Position numbers and translations under genes: made by a program
Part shown: positions 6,193-12,533 of the stretch, piece by piece
How positions within the stretch are numbered: position 1 is the first letter of the stretch
Layout: each line of letters begins with the position of its first letter
Source of the DNA: JAIBJP01 sp035639875
GTDB taxonomy: Bacteria; Actinomycetota; Thermoleophilia; Gaiellales; Gaiellaceae
DNA: 14,609 bases
Reading direction: 5' to 3'
Assembly: GCA_035639875.1 (NCBI GenBank)
Contig: DASQXE010000043.1
Location: 1-14,609, forward strand
Notes under the pieces: generated by a model
Databases searched by the model: none
What the model was told of the DNA's origin: nothing
The model's input: the letters and a program-made list of their open reading frames with translations, nothing else

Positions 6193-6813
6193 TTAGACCG
6201 GGCGCTCCGGGACGGGCGGTGGGATGAAGGCTTCCTTGACCTTGCGCCAAACCACGGCGGTGGGGCCTTCCTCGGCCGGCTGGAGGCCGCCCACTTCGAG
6301 GCGCGCCAACGCGACGTCCCCTTCCCAACGGAGCGGATAGAAGCCGAAGTCCGCGAGGAAATCCGAGGGGAAGATCGTACGGTGGACGAGGAAGCGCTCG
6401 TACGCGCTCGTGCCCTCCGGGTAGCGATAGCCGAACGTCTCGACCGCCTTCGCCCCCTGGTCACGAGCCTCGCCGATCGCCGAGAGAAAGAGGCTCTGCA
6501 TCACCCACGGCGAGTTCGGATCGACGAGATAGAGGCAGGTGATGAAGACGGCGTCATCGGAAGGCGGCCCGGCAGGCAGCTCCCATGCGCGCGGAAACTG
6601 TCCGGCCGGCCCGTACTGGATGAAGCCGAGCAGCCGGTCGTCGTCGCCGAAGTAGAGGGTCCCCCATGCGCCCCAGTCGTCCTCGATCCTCTCGGCCCAC
6701 TTGCCTTTGGCCACCAACCGGTTGCCGCGCGATTGCCAGAAGACGCAGCCGACACACGGCGGCGGTGCGTGCGCGATCGAAGCGGCCGTGAGTGGATGAA
6801 GGCGGTAAGGCAT
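6193..6813 (-). CDS. GNAT-family N-acetyltransferase-like protein
   Basis: A 206-aa protein resembling an actinobacterial GNAT group that begins with a CxxC-FWE-type motif. Here it is C20-VG-C23-VFWQ. The core shows GTLYFGDDDRLLGFIQYGPAG (beta strands 2-4), ITCLYLVDPNSPWVMQSLFLSAIGEARDQGAKAVETFGY (the acetyl-CoA-binding region; the R/QxxGxG/A loop is not classical), and a C-terminal DFLADFGFYPLRWEGDVALARLEV. The substrate is unknown. Its ATG overlaps the stop of the metallophosphoesterase (TGATG), so the two are translationally coupled. The paired cysteines could bind metal; that is inference. Confidence 0.75.
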   Translation of the reverse strand: MPYRLHPLTAASIAHAPPPCVGCVFWQSRGNRLVAKGKWAERIEDDWGAWGTLYFGDDDRLLGFIQYGPAGQFPRAWELPAGPPSDDAVFITCLYLVDPNSPWVMQSLFLSAIGEARDQGAKAVETFGYRYPEGTSAYERFLVHRTIFPSDFLADFGFYPLRWEGDVALARLEVGGLQPAEEGPTAVVWRKVKEAFIPPPVPERPV

Positions 6814-7610
6814 CAGCCCGTGCTTCTCAGCACGAGCTTAGTTCCCTGCGGCCGGGCGAGGAAGCGGAACGGGACGAAACTCGTGCCGAGGCCGCGGGAA
6901 ACATGCAGCATTCCGGCCGGGGTCTCGTGCAGGCCTTCCCAGTAGCGCGCGCGCAAGTGCTCCAGCCTGATCTTTCCGCGCGGCGTCGGGACGCAGATCT
7001 GACCGCCGTGCAGGTGCCCCGCGACGACAAGGTCGTACGCGCGCGGGGGGAGCCATTCCGTCACGTCCGGGAAATGGAAGAGGAGGATGCGAAGATCGGC
7101 CGCCGGATCGGCCAACGCGTCGAGCCGCCGGGCCTTCCAGTCGCGGCTCGGATTACCGCCGACGACCTGGATGCGCTTCCCCTCCACGTCGAGAGCGACG
7201 CTCGAATCTTCCAGGAGCACATCCCCGAGCGCCGCGCGCGCGCCCGCGACGTCATGGTTGCCGAGCACGGCAAAGACGCCGTGCTTGCCACGGAGCCGAG
7301 TCACCGCAGCCCCGAGTCGCTCTCGCGCGCGTTCCCGCGAAAGCAGGTCTCCCGTCAGGAGGACGAGATCCACGGCGTCTTCCGCGCCCCACGCGACTGC
7401 ACGCTCGAGCGTGCGGCCGTTCAGGGAGAGCGTCCCCAGGTGGAAGTCCGACAGATGGAGGATCGAGAGCCCATCGAGCTCCTGCGGGAGCCGATCGAGC
7501 AGCACCTCGACCTCGTCGAATTCCACCCACTGGGCCTCGAAAAGCGCCCAACCAAGCCCTAAAGCCGCGGCGGCGCCAAGTGGCTGCAAGATTCGGCGGG
7601 CCGGACGCAT
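6813..7610 (-). CDS. Membrane-anchored metallophosphoesterase (YkuE/YaeI-like)
   Basis: The 265-aa calcineurin-like phosphoesterase carries all the dinuclear-metal motifs: DFH (D55, H57), GD (D88), GNHD (117-120), the FHFPD histidine and GHLHGGQ. An N-terminal hydrophobic segment (LGAAAALGLGWALFEAQW, about 11-28) acts as a membrane anchor or uncleaved signal. Relatives hydrolyse phosphodiester or pyrophosphate bonds in envelope lipids such as UDP-diacylglucosamine; the substrate here is not determinable. The ATG lies 21 nt downstream of a 10-bp hairpin and has no visible SD (ACGAATAAAG precedes it). It could be leaderless or weakly translated. It is coupled to the GNAT gene. Confidence 0.9.
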   Translation of the reverse strand: MRPARRILQPLGAAAALGLGWALFEAQWVEFDEVEVLLDRLPQELDGLSILHLSDFHLGTLSLNGRTLERAVAWGAEDAVDLVLLTGDLLSRERARERLGAAVTRLRGKHGVFAVLGNHDVAGARAALGDVLLEDSSVALDVEGKRIQVVGGNPSRDWKARRLDALADPAADLRILLFHFPDVTEWLPPRAYDLVVAGHLHGGQICVPTPRGKIRLEHLRARYWEGLHETPAGMLHVSRGLGTSFVPFRFLARPQGTKLVLRSTG

Positions 7611-7631
7611 CTTTATTCGTGGAGGGGCAAG

Positions 7632-7658
7632 CCGGCCCGACTTACTTGGTCGGGCCGG
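7632..7658. terminator. 10-bp hairpin upstream of the metallophosphoesterase
   Basis: CCGGCCCGAC (7632-7641), loop TTACTTG, then GTCGGGCCGG (7649-7658). On the plus strand ACCTTTTCT follows, an intrinsic-terminator shape. On the minus strand, where genes run, CTTGCCCC follows and the hairpin lies 21 nt before the ATG at 7610. It may terminate transcripts entering from sdhE or act as a leader element. Confidence 0.5.
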
Positions 7659-7687
7659 ACCTTTTCTGGCCCTGGGCGGCGGGCTTC

Positions 7688-7706
7688 AGCCGGGCAAAGC
7701 CCGGCT
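7688..7706. terminator. 8-bp hairpin downstream of sdhE
   Basis: AGCCGGGC (7688-7695), loop AAA, then GCCCGGCT (7699-7706). It is located after the repeat that follows sdhE on the minus strand and is a plausible end of the sdh transcript. There is no T-run on the minus side. Confidence 0.45.
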
Positions 7707-7717
7707 TTGCCTCGCCT

Positions 7718-7821
7718 GACGACGCTGACGACAGGATGCTTCGCACGCGGCGCCTCGCCGTACGTAGATGCGTACTGTCTCGGCGCCGCTTCGCTTGCCT
7801 CCTTTGCCAGCGTCGCCCCAG
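7718..7821 (-). repeat. Inverted-repeat element, copy 1 (downstream of sdhE)
   Basis: Read on the minus strand it begins CTGGGGCG and contains CTGGCAAAGGAGGCAA and GCGGCGCCGAGACA. Over the first 52 nt about 47 match the copy at 8726. It folds as an outer 8-bp stem, GGCGCCGC (7782-7789) with GCGGCGCC (7747-7754). Inside is a stem GTACG/CGTAC (7760-7775) with a 6-nt loop. It starts 12 bp past the sdhE stop codon. The outer end is approximate. Confidence 0.8.
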
Positions 7822-7833
7822 AACCAGAAGGAG

Positions 7834-8721
7834 TTAGGGAGCCTGGATCTTCTCGAGTACGCCTTCGACGGGGACGACATGCCGCCTGAACTTGAGCTCC
7901 GATTCCTCGAGCCCGGCGGCGACGCCGATCAGCTGCGAGAGATGGAGGATCGGCATCTGGTACCGCTTCCCCGTGGCGGCCTCGAGCTTCTGCTGCCACG
8001 CGTCCAGCGAGAGATGGCAGAGCGGGCACGGGGTGACCATTGCGTCGGCTCCCGCCTCGATCGACTGCTCGATCGGCTGGAGGAGCTCGCCGAGCGCCAC
8101 CTCTTCCCGTGCCTGGATGATCGGAAAGCCGCAGCACTTGATCTTCGCCGGGTAGTCGACAGCCTCGCCTCCGCAGGCCTCGATGATCGCCTCGAGCGAC
8201 CACGGCCGGTCGGGATCCTCGAAACCGAGGAGCTTCGACGGGCGGAGGATCTGGCAGCCGTAGAAGGGCGCGACACGAAGGCCCTTTAGGCCCTTGTGCG
8301 CGACCTGCTTCAGCCGCTCGTAGCCGTCCCCCTCGGCGATCAGCCAGAGGAGATGCTTGACCTCGACGCCGCCGGAATAGCGCGGCGTCCCGACACTCTC
8401 GAGGTTGTCACTGACGCGTTCCCGCAAGGCGTCGTCGCGCTGCAGCTGGTGGTTCGCCTGGCGCAGGTTGAGCGTGCAGACATTGCAGATTGTCATGAGC
8501 GTGTCCGCGCCGGTCGCCTCTGCGTACGCGAGGATGCGCGCGTTCAGGTGCAGGTAGTAGTCGGGCTCGGCTTCGTGGATGTCTCCTGCGCCGCAGCAGG
8601 TCACGGATTCCAGCTCGTCGAGCTCGATCCCGAGCATCGGCGCGAGCGCCTGCGTCGACGAGTCGAGCTCCTTGGCGGAGAGCGACGCGAGACAGCCCTT
8701 GTAGTAGGCGACTTTCGTCAT
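7834..8721 (-). CDS. sdhE: SdhE-type subunit of a non-classical succinate dehydrogenase/fumarate reductase (two CCG domains)
   Basis: The 295-aa CoB-CoM heterodisulfide reductase subunit B-like protein carries two cysteine-rich CCG domains. The first is C10, C42-C43-G, C79-x2-C82; the second is C156, C196-C197-G, C232-x2-C235. In Sulfolobales SDH and in methylmenaquinol:fumarate reductase such a protein replaces the SdhC/SdhD anchors and joins SdhAB to the membrane quinone pool. The location after sdhA and sdhB supports that role; an HdrB-like or glycolate-oxidase-type partner is less likely. MTKVAYYKGC is a typical N-terminus, but no SD is visible before ATG 8721. The gene is closely bracketed by inverted copies of a structured repeat, separated from sdhB by 183 bp. 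Confidence 0.88.
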   Translation of the reverse strand: MTKVAYYKGCLASLSAKELDSSTQALAPMLGIELDELESVTCCGAGDIHEAEPDYYLHLNARILAYAEATGADTLMTICNVCTLNLRQANHQLQRDDALRERVSDNLESVGTPRYSGGVEVKHLLWLIAEGDGYERLKQVAHKGLKGLRVAPFYGCQILRPSKLLGFEDPDRPWSLEAIIEACGGEAVDYPAKIKCCGFPIIQAREEVALGELLQPIEQSIEAGADAMVTPCPLCHLSLDAWQQKLEAATGKRYQMPILHLSQLIGVAAGLEESELKFRRHVVPVEGVLEKIQAP

Positions 8722-8725
8722 GTCA

Positions 8726-8828
8726 CTGGGGCGTCCCTGGCAAAGGAGGCAACCGAGCGGCGCCGAGACATACGCGCTGACCGCGCGTCAAGATACACGG
8801 GCGCCGCGAGGGCAGGATCCTGCCGCTG
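8726..8828 (+). repeat. Inverted-repeat element, copy 2 (between sdhB and sdhE)
   Basis: Begins CTGGGGCG at 8726, 4 bp outside the sdhE start codon, and runs away from sdhE on the plus strand. It has the same outer stem as copy 1, GCGGCGCC (8757-8764) with GGCGCCGC (8800-8807). The inner stem is different, ACGCGC (8772-8777) with GCGCGT (8783-8788). A palindrome GGCAGGATCCTGCC (8812-8825) is near its far end; copy 1 has the related GCATCCTGTC. The rest of the gap, to 8904, holds a small CCGGC/GCCGG hairpin (8858-8870) and no gene. Confidence 0.8.
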
Positions 8829-8904
8829 CGTGTAACTGAACGCGACAGCGTTGGAGTCCGGCTCCGCCGGGCGCGAGCGGCAGGCGGCCAGTGGCACGAC
8901 GACT

Positions 8905-9978
8905 TCATCCTTCGGCCGGGGGCGGCTCTTCCCCCGGCGTGACGGCCGGCGCGTCCCGCTGCACCGCGCCGTGCTCGGTGCGCTCGATGCGCGAGAGCGC
9001 CCGCTCTCCTTGGACGATTCCGGCTGCGCCCCCACGGCCCTGCGTGCGAACGAGCTCGAGCAGGGCGCGCGCCTCCTGAACGTTCTCCGCGACATGCGGG
9101 GGCACCGGGGGCGGCACCTTGCCGTGCTTGGCGAGCGAGATGGCGAACTTCGTCTGCTTGATCGCCGAGACGACGCCTTGGGTCTTCGGCACGAGCTCCA
9201 TCTCGCGCAACCAGCCAGTCGTCCTCGCCGAGTGGACGAACCACTTCGCGTGCTTAGCGCCCAGGTCGCGGTCGATGCCCTCCTCGATCGACTCCGCGCC
9301 CAGCTTCGCGATCGCGTCCCGAGGATCCACCCCCTTCGGACACCGCTCGTTGCAGAAGTAGCACCGCGTGCAGTCCCAGATGCCGTGCTCGGAGTTGTAG
9401 GCCTCGAGCCGCTCGATCTTGGCCCGGTCGCGCGGGTCGCCGACGAAGCGGAAGCCCTTCGCGAGCGCGGCGGGGCCGAGGAACTCCGGGTCGGACTCCA
9501 TCGAGTTGCACTCGGAGACGCAACAGCCGCACATGATGCAAAGCGACTCCTTGTGGATGGGATTCATCGCCTCCTGGCTGTGCCGGAACTCGCCCTCGGG
9601 ATACTCCTCGTAGCCCGGGTCGAGCCACGGTTTCATTGCACGGATCTTCGTCCAGAACGGCGTCATGTCGACGACGAGATCCTTGAGGACTGGCATGTTC
9701 CCCATTGCCGAGATCACCGGGACGTGGCCACGTTCCACGATCGGCTTCATGCGCTCCTTGCAGGCGAGGATCGCGCGGCCGTCCATCCGCATCCCGCACG
9801 AGCCGCAGATCATCATGCGACAGCTCTTGCGATAGGCGAGCGTGCCGTCCACGCGGTCCTTGATCAGGTCGAGCACGTCGAGGAGACACGCCCATTCGGG
9901 CGCGTCCACCTCGTACTCCTTCAGCGCCCGCTCTCCCGTCTCCGGGTCGAATCGCCAGACCTTGAGCGCGACGTCCAT
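8905..9978 (-). CDS. sdhB: Succinate dehydrogenase/fumarate reductase iron-sulfur subunit
   Basis: Passes electrons between the SdhA flavin and the quinone-side subunit. The 357-aa product has an N-terminal [2Fe-2S] ferredoxin domain with C53, C58, C61 and C73. Centre 2 is C147-x2-C150-x2-C153-x3-C157, a [4Fe-4S] pattern. The third centre is C203-x2-C206-x2-C209-x3-C213-P. The extra C206 replaces the usual non-cysteine residue of the [3Fe-4S] site, as in archaeal non-classical enzymes, so a [4Fe-4S] is expected. A tail of about 110 residues after the clusters, ending in Pro/Glu-rich sequence, is longer than in classical SdhB (about 240 aa). The ATG overlaps the lipoprotein stop (TGATG). Confidence 0.94.
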   Translation of the reverse strand: MDVALKVWRFDPETGERALKEYEVDAPEWACLLDVLDLIKDRVDGTLAYRKSCRMMICGSCGMRMDGRAILACKERMKPIVERGHVPVISAMGNMPVLKDLVVDMTPFWTKIRAMKPWLDPGYEEYPEGEFRHSQEAMNPIHKESLCIMCGCCVSECNSMESDPEFLGPAALAKGFRFVGDPRDRAKIERLEAYNSEHGIWDCTRCYFCNERCPKGVDPRDAIAKLGAESIEEGIDRDLGAKHAKWFVHSARTTGWLREMELVPKTQGVVSAIKQTKFAISLAKHGKVPPPVPPHVAENVQEARALLELVRTQGRGGAAGIVQGERALSRIERTEHGAVQRDAPAVTPGEEPPPAEG

Positions 9979-10814
9979 CAGGCGTTGCCGATGAGCTTCG
10001 TGATGTCGATGACCTCGTCCGCGGGCGGCGGGACGACCTTCACGGGCGAGTCGAAATCGTAGAACTCCTCCGTGAGCTCGGTGGTCGCTCCGTGCATCGT
10101 CTGCTCGTACCGCACTCGGCGCGTATGGCCCTGGCCGTCGATCCAGACGTCGACCGGCACCTTCGACTGGCCGCTCATCTCGATCACGCGGCGGTAGGTT
10201 TCGCGAAGGTTCGCCGGCGCCTGCGCCGCGAGCCGCTCGAAATCGACGGTCCCGCGGTAGTGCGTCGTCCGCACGCCGCGGACCGTTTCGGTCCCGACCG
10301 CCCGGAAGTCCTTGTTGGCTGCCTGCAAGAGCTCGAGCGATCGGCTCGGGTCGCTGCTGCTGAACTCACTGAACAGGGCCGCCAAGTCGATCCCTTGGGC
10401 CGCGCCCAGCTTGGCGAGGTCGAACTTGATCCACGTCTTGCCGGGCGGAAGCTCGCGCGCCAACTCCGCCGGAAACTTCATGTAGATGACGAGGTTGGCG
10501 AACACCATGTCCATCCGCCCCTGGACCTGACCGCCGGCGAGACCGCTCAGGTCCATCGACATCCGTCCCTTCTTCCCGGCGAAGGCGCCCTCGCCGGTGA
10601 ACGTGCCGTTCACCGCTCCGCCGCGCATCGTCGCCGTGAGGCTGATGCGCGCGCTCTTCAGCGCGCGGGCCTTCGCAGCCGCCTGCAGCACCGCCTGCTG
10701 CGCCGCCGTCGCGGAGGTTTCGGGGGTGGCCGTCGAGGAGGTGGATTCCTTCGCACCCCCGCACGCCGTCCCGAAGAGGAGGACCGAGACGAGTAGAAGC
10801 AAGGTTCGCTTCAT
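9978..10814 (-). CDS. Putative lipoprotein, LppX/LprAFG-like
   Basis: The 278-aa product has a lipoprotein signal, MKRTLLLLVSVLLFGTAC, with the lipid-modified cysteine at 18. A Ser/Thr/Ala linker follows, then a long beta-rich domain. Features include LKSARISLTATMRGG, strands ending in KTWIKFDL, VRGVRTTHYRGTVDF and VPVDVWIDGQGHTRRVRYEQ. These resemble the LppX/LprG and LolA-like half-barrels that carry hydrophobic ligands. ATG 10814 is set by the signal peptide; the open frame extends further upstream into sdhA. The gene touches both neighbours through TGATG overlaps, so it is translated together with sdhA and sdhB. A role in placing the SDH complex or binding quinone/lipid is only speculation. 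Confidence 0.85.
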   Translation of the reverse strand: MKRTLLLLVSVLLFGTACGGAKESTSSTATPETSATAAQQAVLQAAAKARALKSARISLTATMRGGAVNGTFTGEGAFAGKKGRMSMDLSGLAGGQVQGRMDMVFANLVIYMKFPAELARELPPGKTWIKFDLAKLGAAQGIDLAALFSEFSSSDPSRSLELLQAANKDFRAVGTETVRGVRTTHYRGTVDFERLAAQAPANLRETYRRVIEMSGQSKVPVDVWIDGQGHTRRVRYEQTMHGATTELTEEFYDFDSPVKVVPPPADEVIDITKLIGNA

Positions 10815-11167
10815 CAATAGGTCCGCTCTTGCGGCTGCCACTTGGTCATGCGCACCGGCTCCCAGGTCAGATCGGGGCCGTCGTCGCGCCAGGTGACCAG
10901 CGTGTGCTTGAGGAAGTTCTCGTCGTCGCGGTCGGGATAGTCGTACGGGCGGGCGTGTGCGCCACGGCTCTCCTTGCGCGCGAGGCCTGCCTCGACCATG
11001 CACGCGGCGAGCTGGAGGAGGAAACCGAGCTCGAGCGCCTGCGTGAGGTCGTTGTTGAAGATCTCGCCCTTGTCATCGACAAGGACGCGTTCGTAGCGGT
11101 CGCGGAGGCCGGCGATGATCTCGCCCTCGCGGCGCATCTGCTCCTCGCGGCGGAAGACGCCGAAGTT
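10814..11167 (-). pseudogene. sdhA: C-terminal domain of SdhA, beyond the in-frame amber codon
   Basis: This is codons 444-560 of sdhA, in the same frame as the upstream part and separated from it only by TAG. It reads NFGVFRREEQMRREG, then VDDKGEIFNNDLTQALELG, ARKESRGAHARPYDYPDRDD and FLKHTLV. It ends KWQPQERTY with TGA, the normal SdhA/FrdA C-terminus, with no further damage. ATG 11137 (Met454) lies 33 nt past the TAG, with GAGGAG (11141-11146) 3 nt upstream, and could reinitiate translation to give a separate 107-aa chain. The TGA overlaps the lipoprotein ATG. Intact sequence argues for a very recent mutation, readthrough, a two-piece protein or a sequencing error rather than an old pseudogene. 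Confidence 0.85.
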
Positions 11168-12496
11168 CTAGTGCATCGTGTGCGCCATCTCGTCGCGGAT
11201 CGCGTGCGGCCGCTCCCCTTCGATCCGGTCCAGAAGCTCGCTCAGCTCTCGCTCGGCGTCCGTGACGACACTGTCCGGAACGGAGACTGTCGTGTGCGAC
11301 AGCGCCCACTCCGCCGCCGCCTTGCCCGCCCGCTTCCCGAAGGTGATCGTCTCCATGAGCGCGTTTCCGCCCAGGCGGTTGGCGCCGTGCACGGAGACGC
11401 AGGCCACCTCGCCGGCCGCGTAGAGCCCTTCGAGCGCCGTCTTACCCCACAGGTCCGTGTCGACTCCGCCCATGTGGTAGTGAGCGCCGGGCCGCACCGG
11501 GATCGGCTCGTAGATGGGATCGACGCCGGCGAAGACCATCGAGAGCTCGCGCGTTCCGTGCAACCGCTCGATGATCCGGTCGGCGCCGAGGTGGCGCAGG
11601 TCGAGGAGGACGTTTCCGTCCACGCCCCGCCCCTCGTCGATCTCGGTCTGCTCGGCGCGCGAGATCACGTCGCGGCTCGCGAGCTCCATTGCATTCGGCG
11701 CATAGCGCTTGAGAAAGCGCTCGCCCTCGGCGTTGAGCAGGTAGGCGCCCTCGCCGCGGCAGCCCTCCGTGATCAGCACGCCCGTCGGCGAGAGAGTCGT
11801 CGGGTGGAACTGCATCATCTCCATGTCCTTGAGCGGAACCCCCAGGCGGAGCGCCATCGCCATGCCGTCGCCCGTGCACGCGTACGCGTTCGTCGTCCCC
11901 TGGTAGAGCCGCCCGGCTCCGCCCGTGGCCAGGATGATCGTCTTCGCGCCGAGCGTCTTGAGGCCGCCGTTGACGAGGTCCCAGCAGATGACGCCCTGGC
12001 AGCGGCCGTCCTCCTCCACGAGCTGCCAGGCGAAGAACTCCTCGTACACCTGGATGTCGCGCTTCATGACCTGCTCGTAGAGGACGTGGACGAGCACGTG
12101 GCCGGTGATGTCCGCGGCGTACGCGGTACGAGGCTCGCCGGCGGCGCCGAACGGGCGCTGCGCGATGCGGCCGTCCTCGGTGCGGGAGAAGACGGCTCCC
12201 CAGTGCTCGAGCTGGTAGACGTCGCCCGGCGCCTCCTCGCACAGGACCTCGATCGCGTCCTGGTCGCCGAGGTAATCCGAGCCCTTGACTGTGTCGAAGG
12301 CGTGTTTCTCCGGATCGTCCTCGGAGGCGTTCCCGAGCGCCGCGTTGATGCCTCCTTCGGCCGCCCCGGAATGGCTGCGCACGGGATGGATCTTGGAGAT
12401 GAGCCCGACCTCGGCCCCTTCGTCGAAGGCCTCGATAGCGGCGCGCATGCCTGCGCAACCGGCACCGACGATGAGGACGTCGTGCTGGGCTTCCAC
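11168..12496 (-). CDS. sdhA: Succinate dehydrogenase/fumarate reductase flavoprotein subunit, cut at an in-frame amber codon
   Basis: Oxidises succinate or reduces fumarate at FAD. The 442 residues before the stop include the Rossmann motif GAGCAG (11-16), SHSGAAEGGINAALGN with H42 as the likely FAD-attachment residue, QFHPTTL (H231), TEGCRGEG (244-251), HYHMGGV (339-345) and VHGANRLGGNAL with R374. The active site is therefore complete. TAG at 11168-11170 stands where homologues usually have an acidic or polar residue (MH-x-NFGVF); GAG to TAG is one base change. GTG 12496 is chosen because EAQHDVLIVGAG is the family N-terminus. The open frame upstream (to 12646) has unrelated Ser/Arg-rich sequence overlapping pckA. 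No clear SD precedes it, and pckA ends 37 nt upstream. Confidence 0.9.
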   Translation of the reverse strand: MEAQHDVLIVGAGCAGMRAAIEAFDEGAEVGLISKIHPVRSHSGAAEGGINAALGNASEDDPEKHAFDTVKGSDYLGDQDAIEVLCEEAPGDVYQLEHWGAVFSRTEDGRIAQRPFGAAGEPRTAYAADITGHVLVHVLYEQVMKRDIQVYEEFFAWQLVEEDGRCQGVICWDLVNGGLKTLGAKTIILATGGAGRLYQGTTNAYACTGDGMAMALRLGVPLKDMEMMQFHPTTLSPTGVLITEGCRGEGAYLLNAEGERFLKRYAPNAMELASRDVISRAEQTEIDEGRGVDGNVLLDLRHLGADRIIERLHGTRELSMVFAGVDPIYEPIPVRPGAHYHMGGVDTDLWGKTALEGLYAAGEVACVSVHGANRLGGNALMETITFGKRAGKAAAEWALSHTTVSVPDSVVTDAERELSELLDRIEGERPHAIRDEMAHTMH

Positions 12497-12533
12497 CGCT
12501 TGAGACGCTATCGAATCGGCCTGCGGCGCGGCG

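Noticed and set aside
8851..10062. 403-codon open frame on the plus strand opposite sdhB
   Set aside because: It covers an unambiguous iron-sulfur protein gene and has no domain of its own.
11168..11170. Pyrrolysine-type or general amber recoding in this organism
   Set aside because: At least three other genes here end in TAG with properly placed neighbours, and no Pyl genes are seen in the window.
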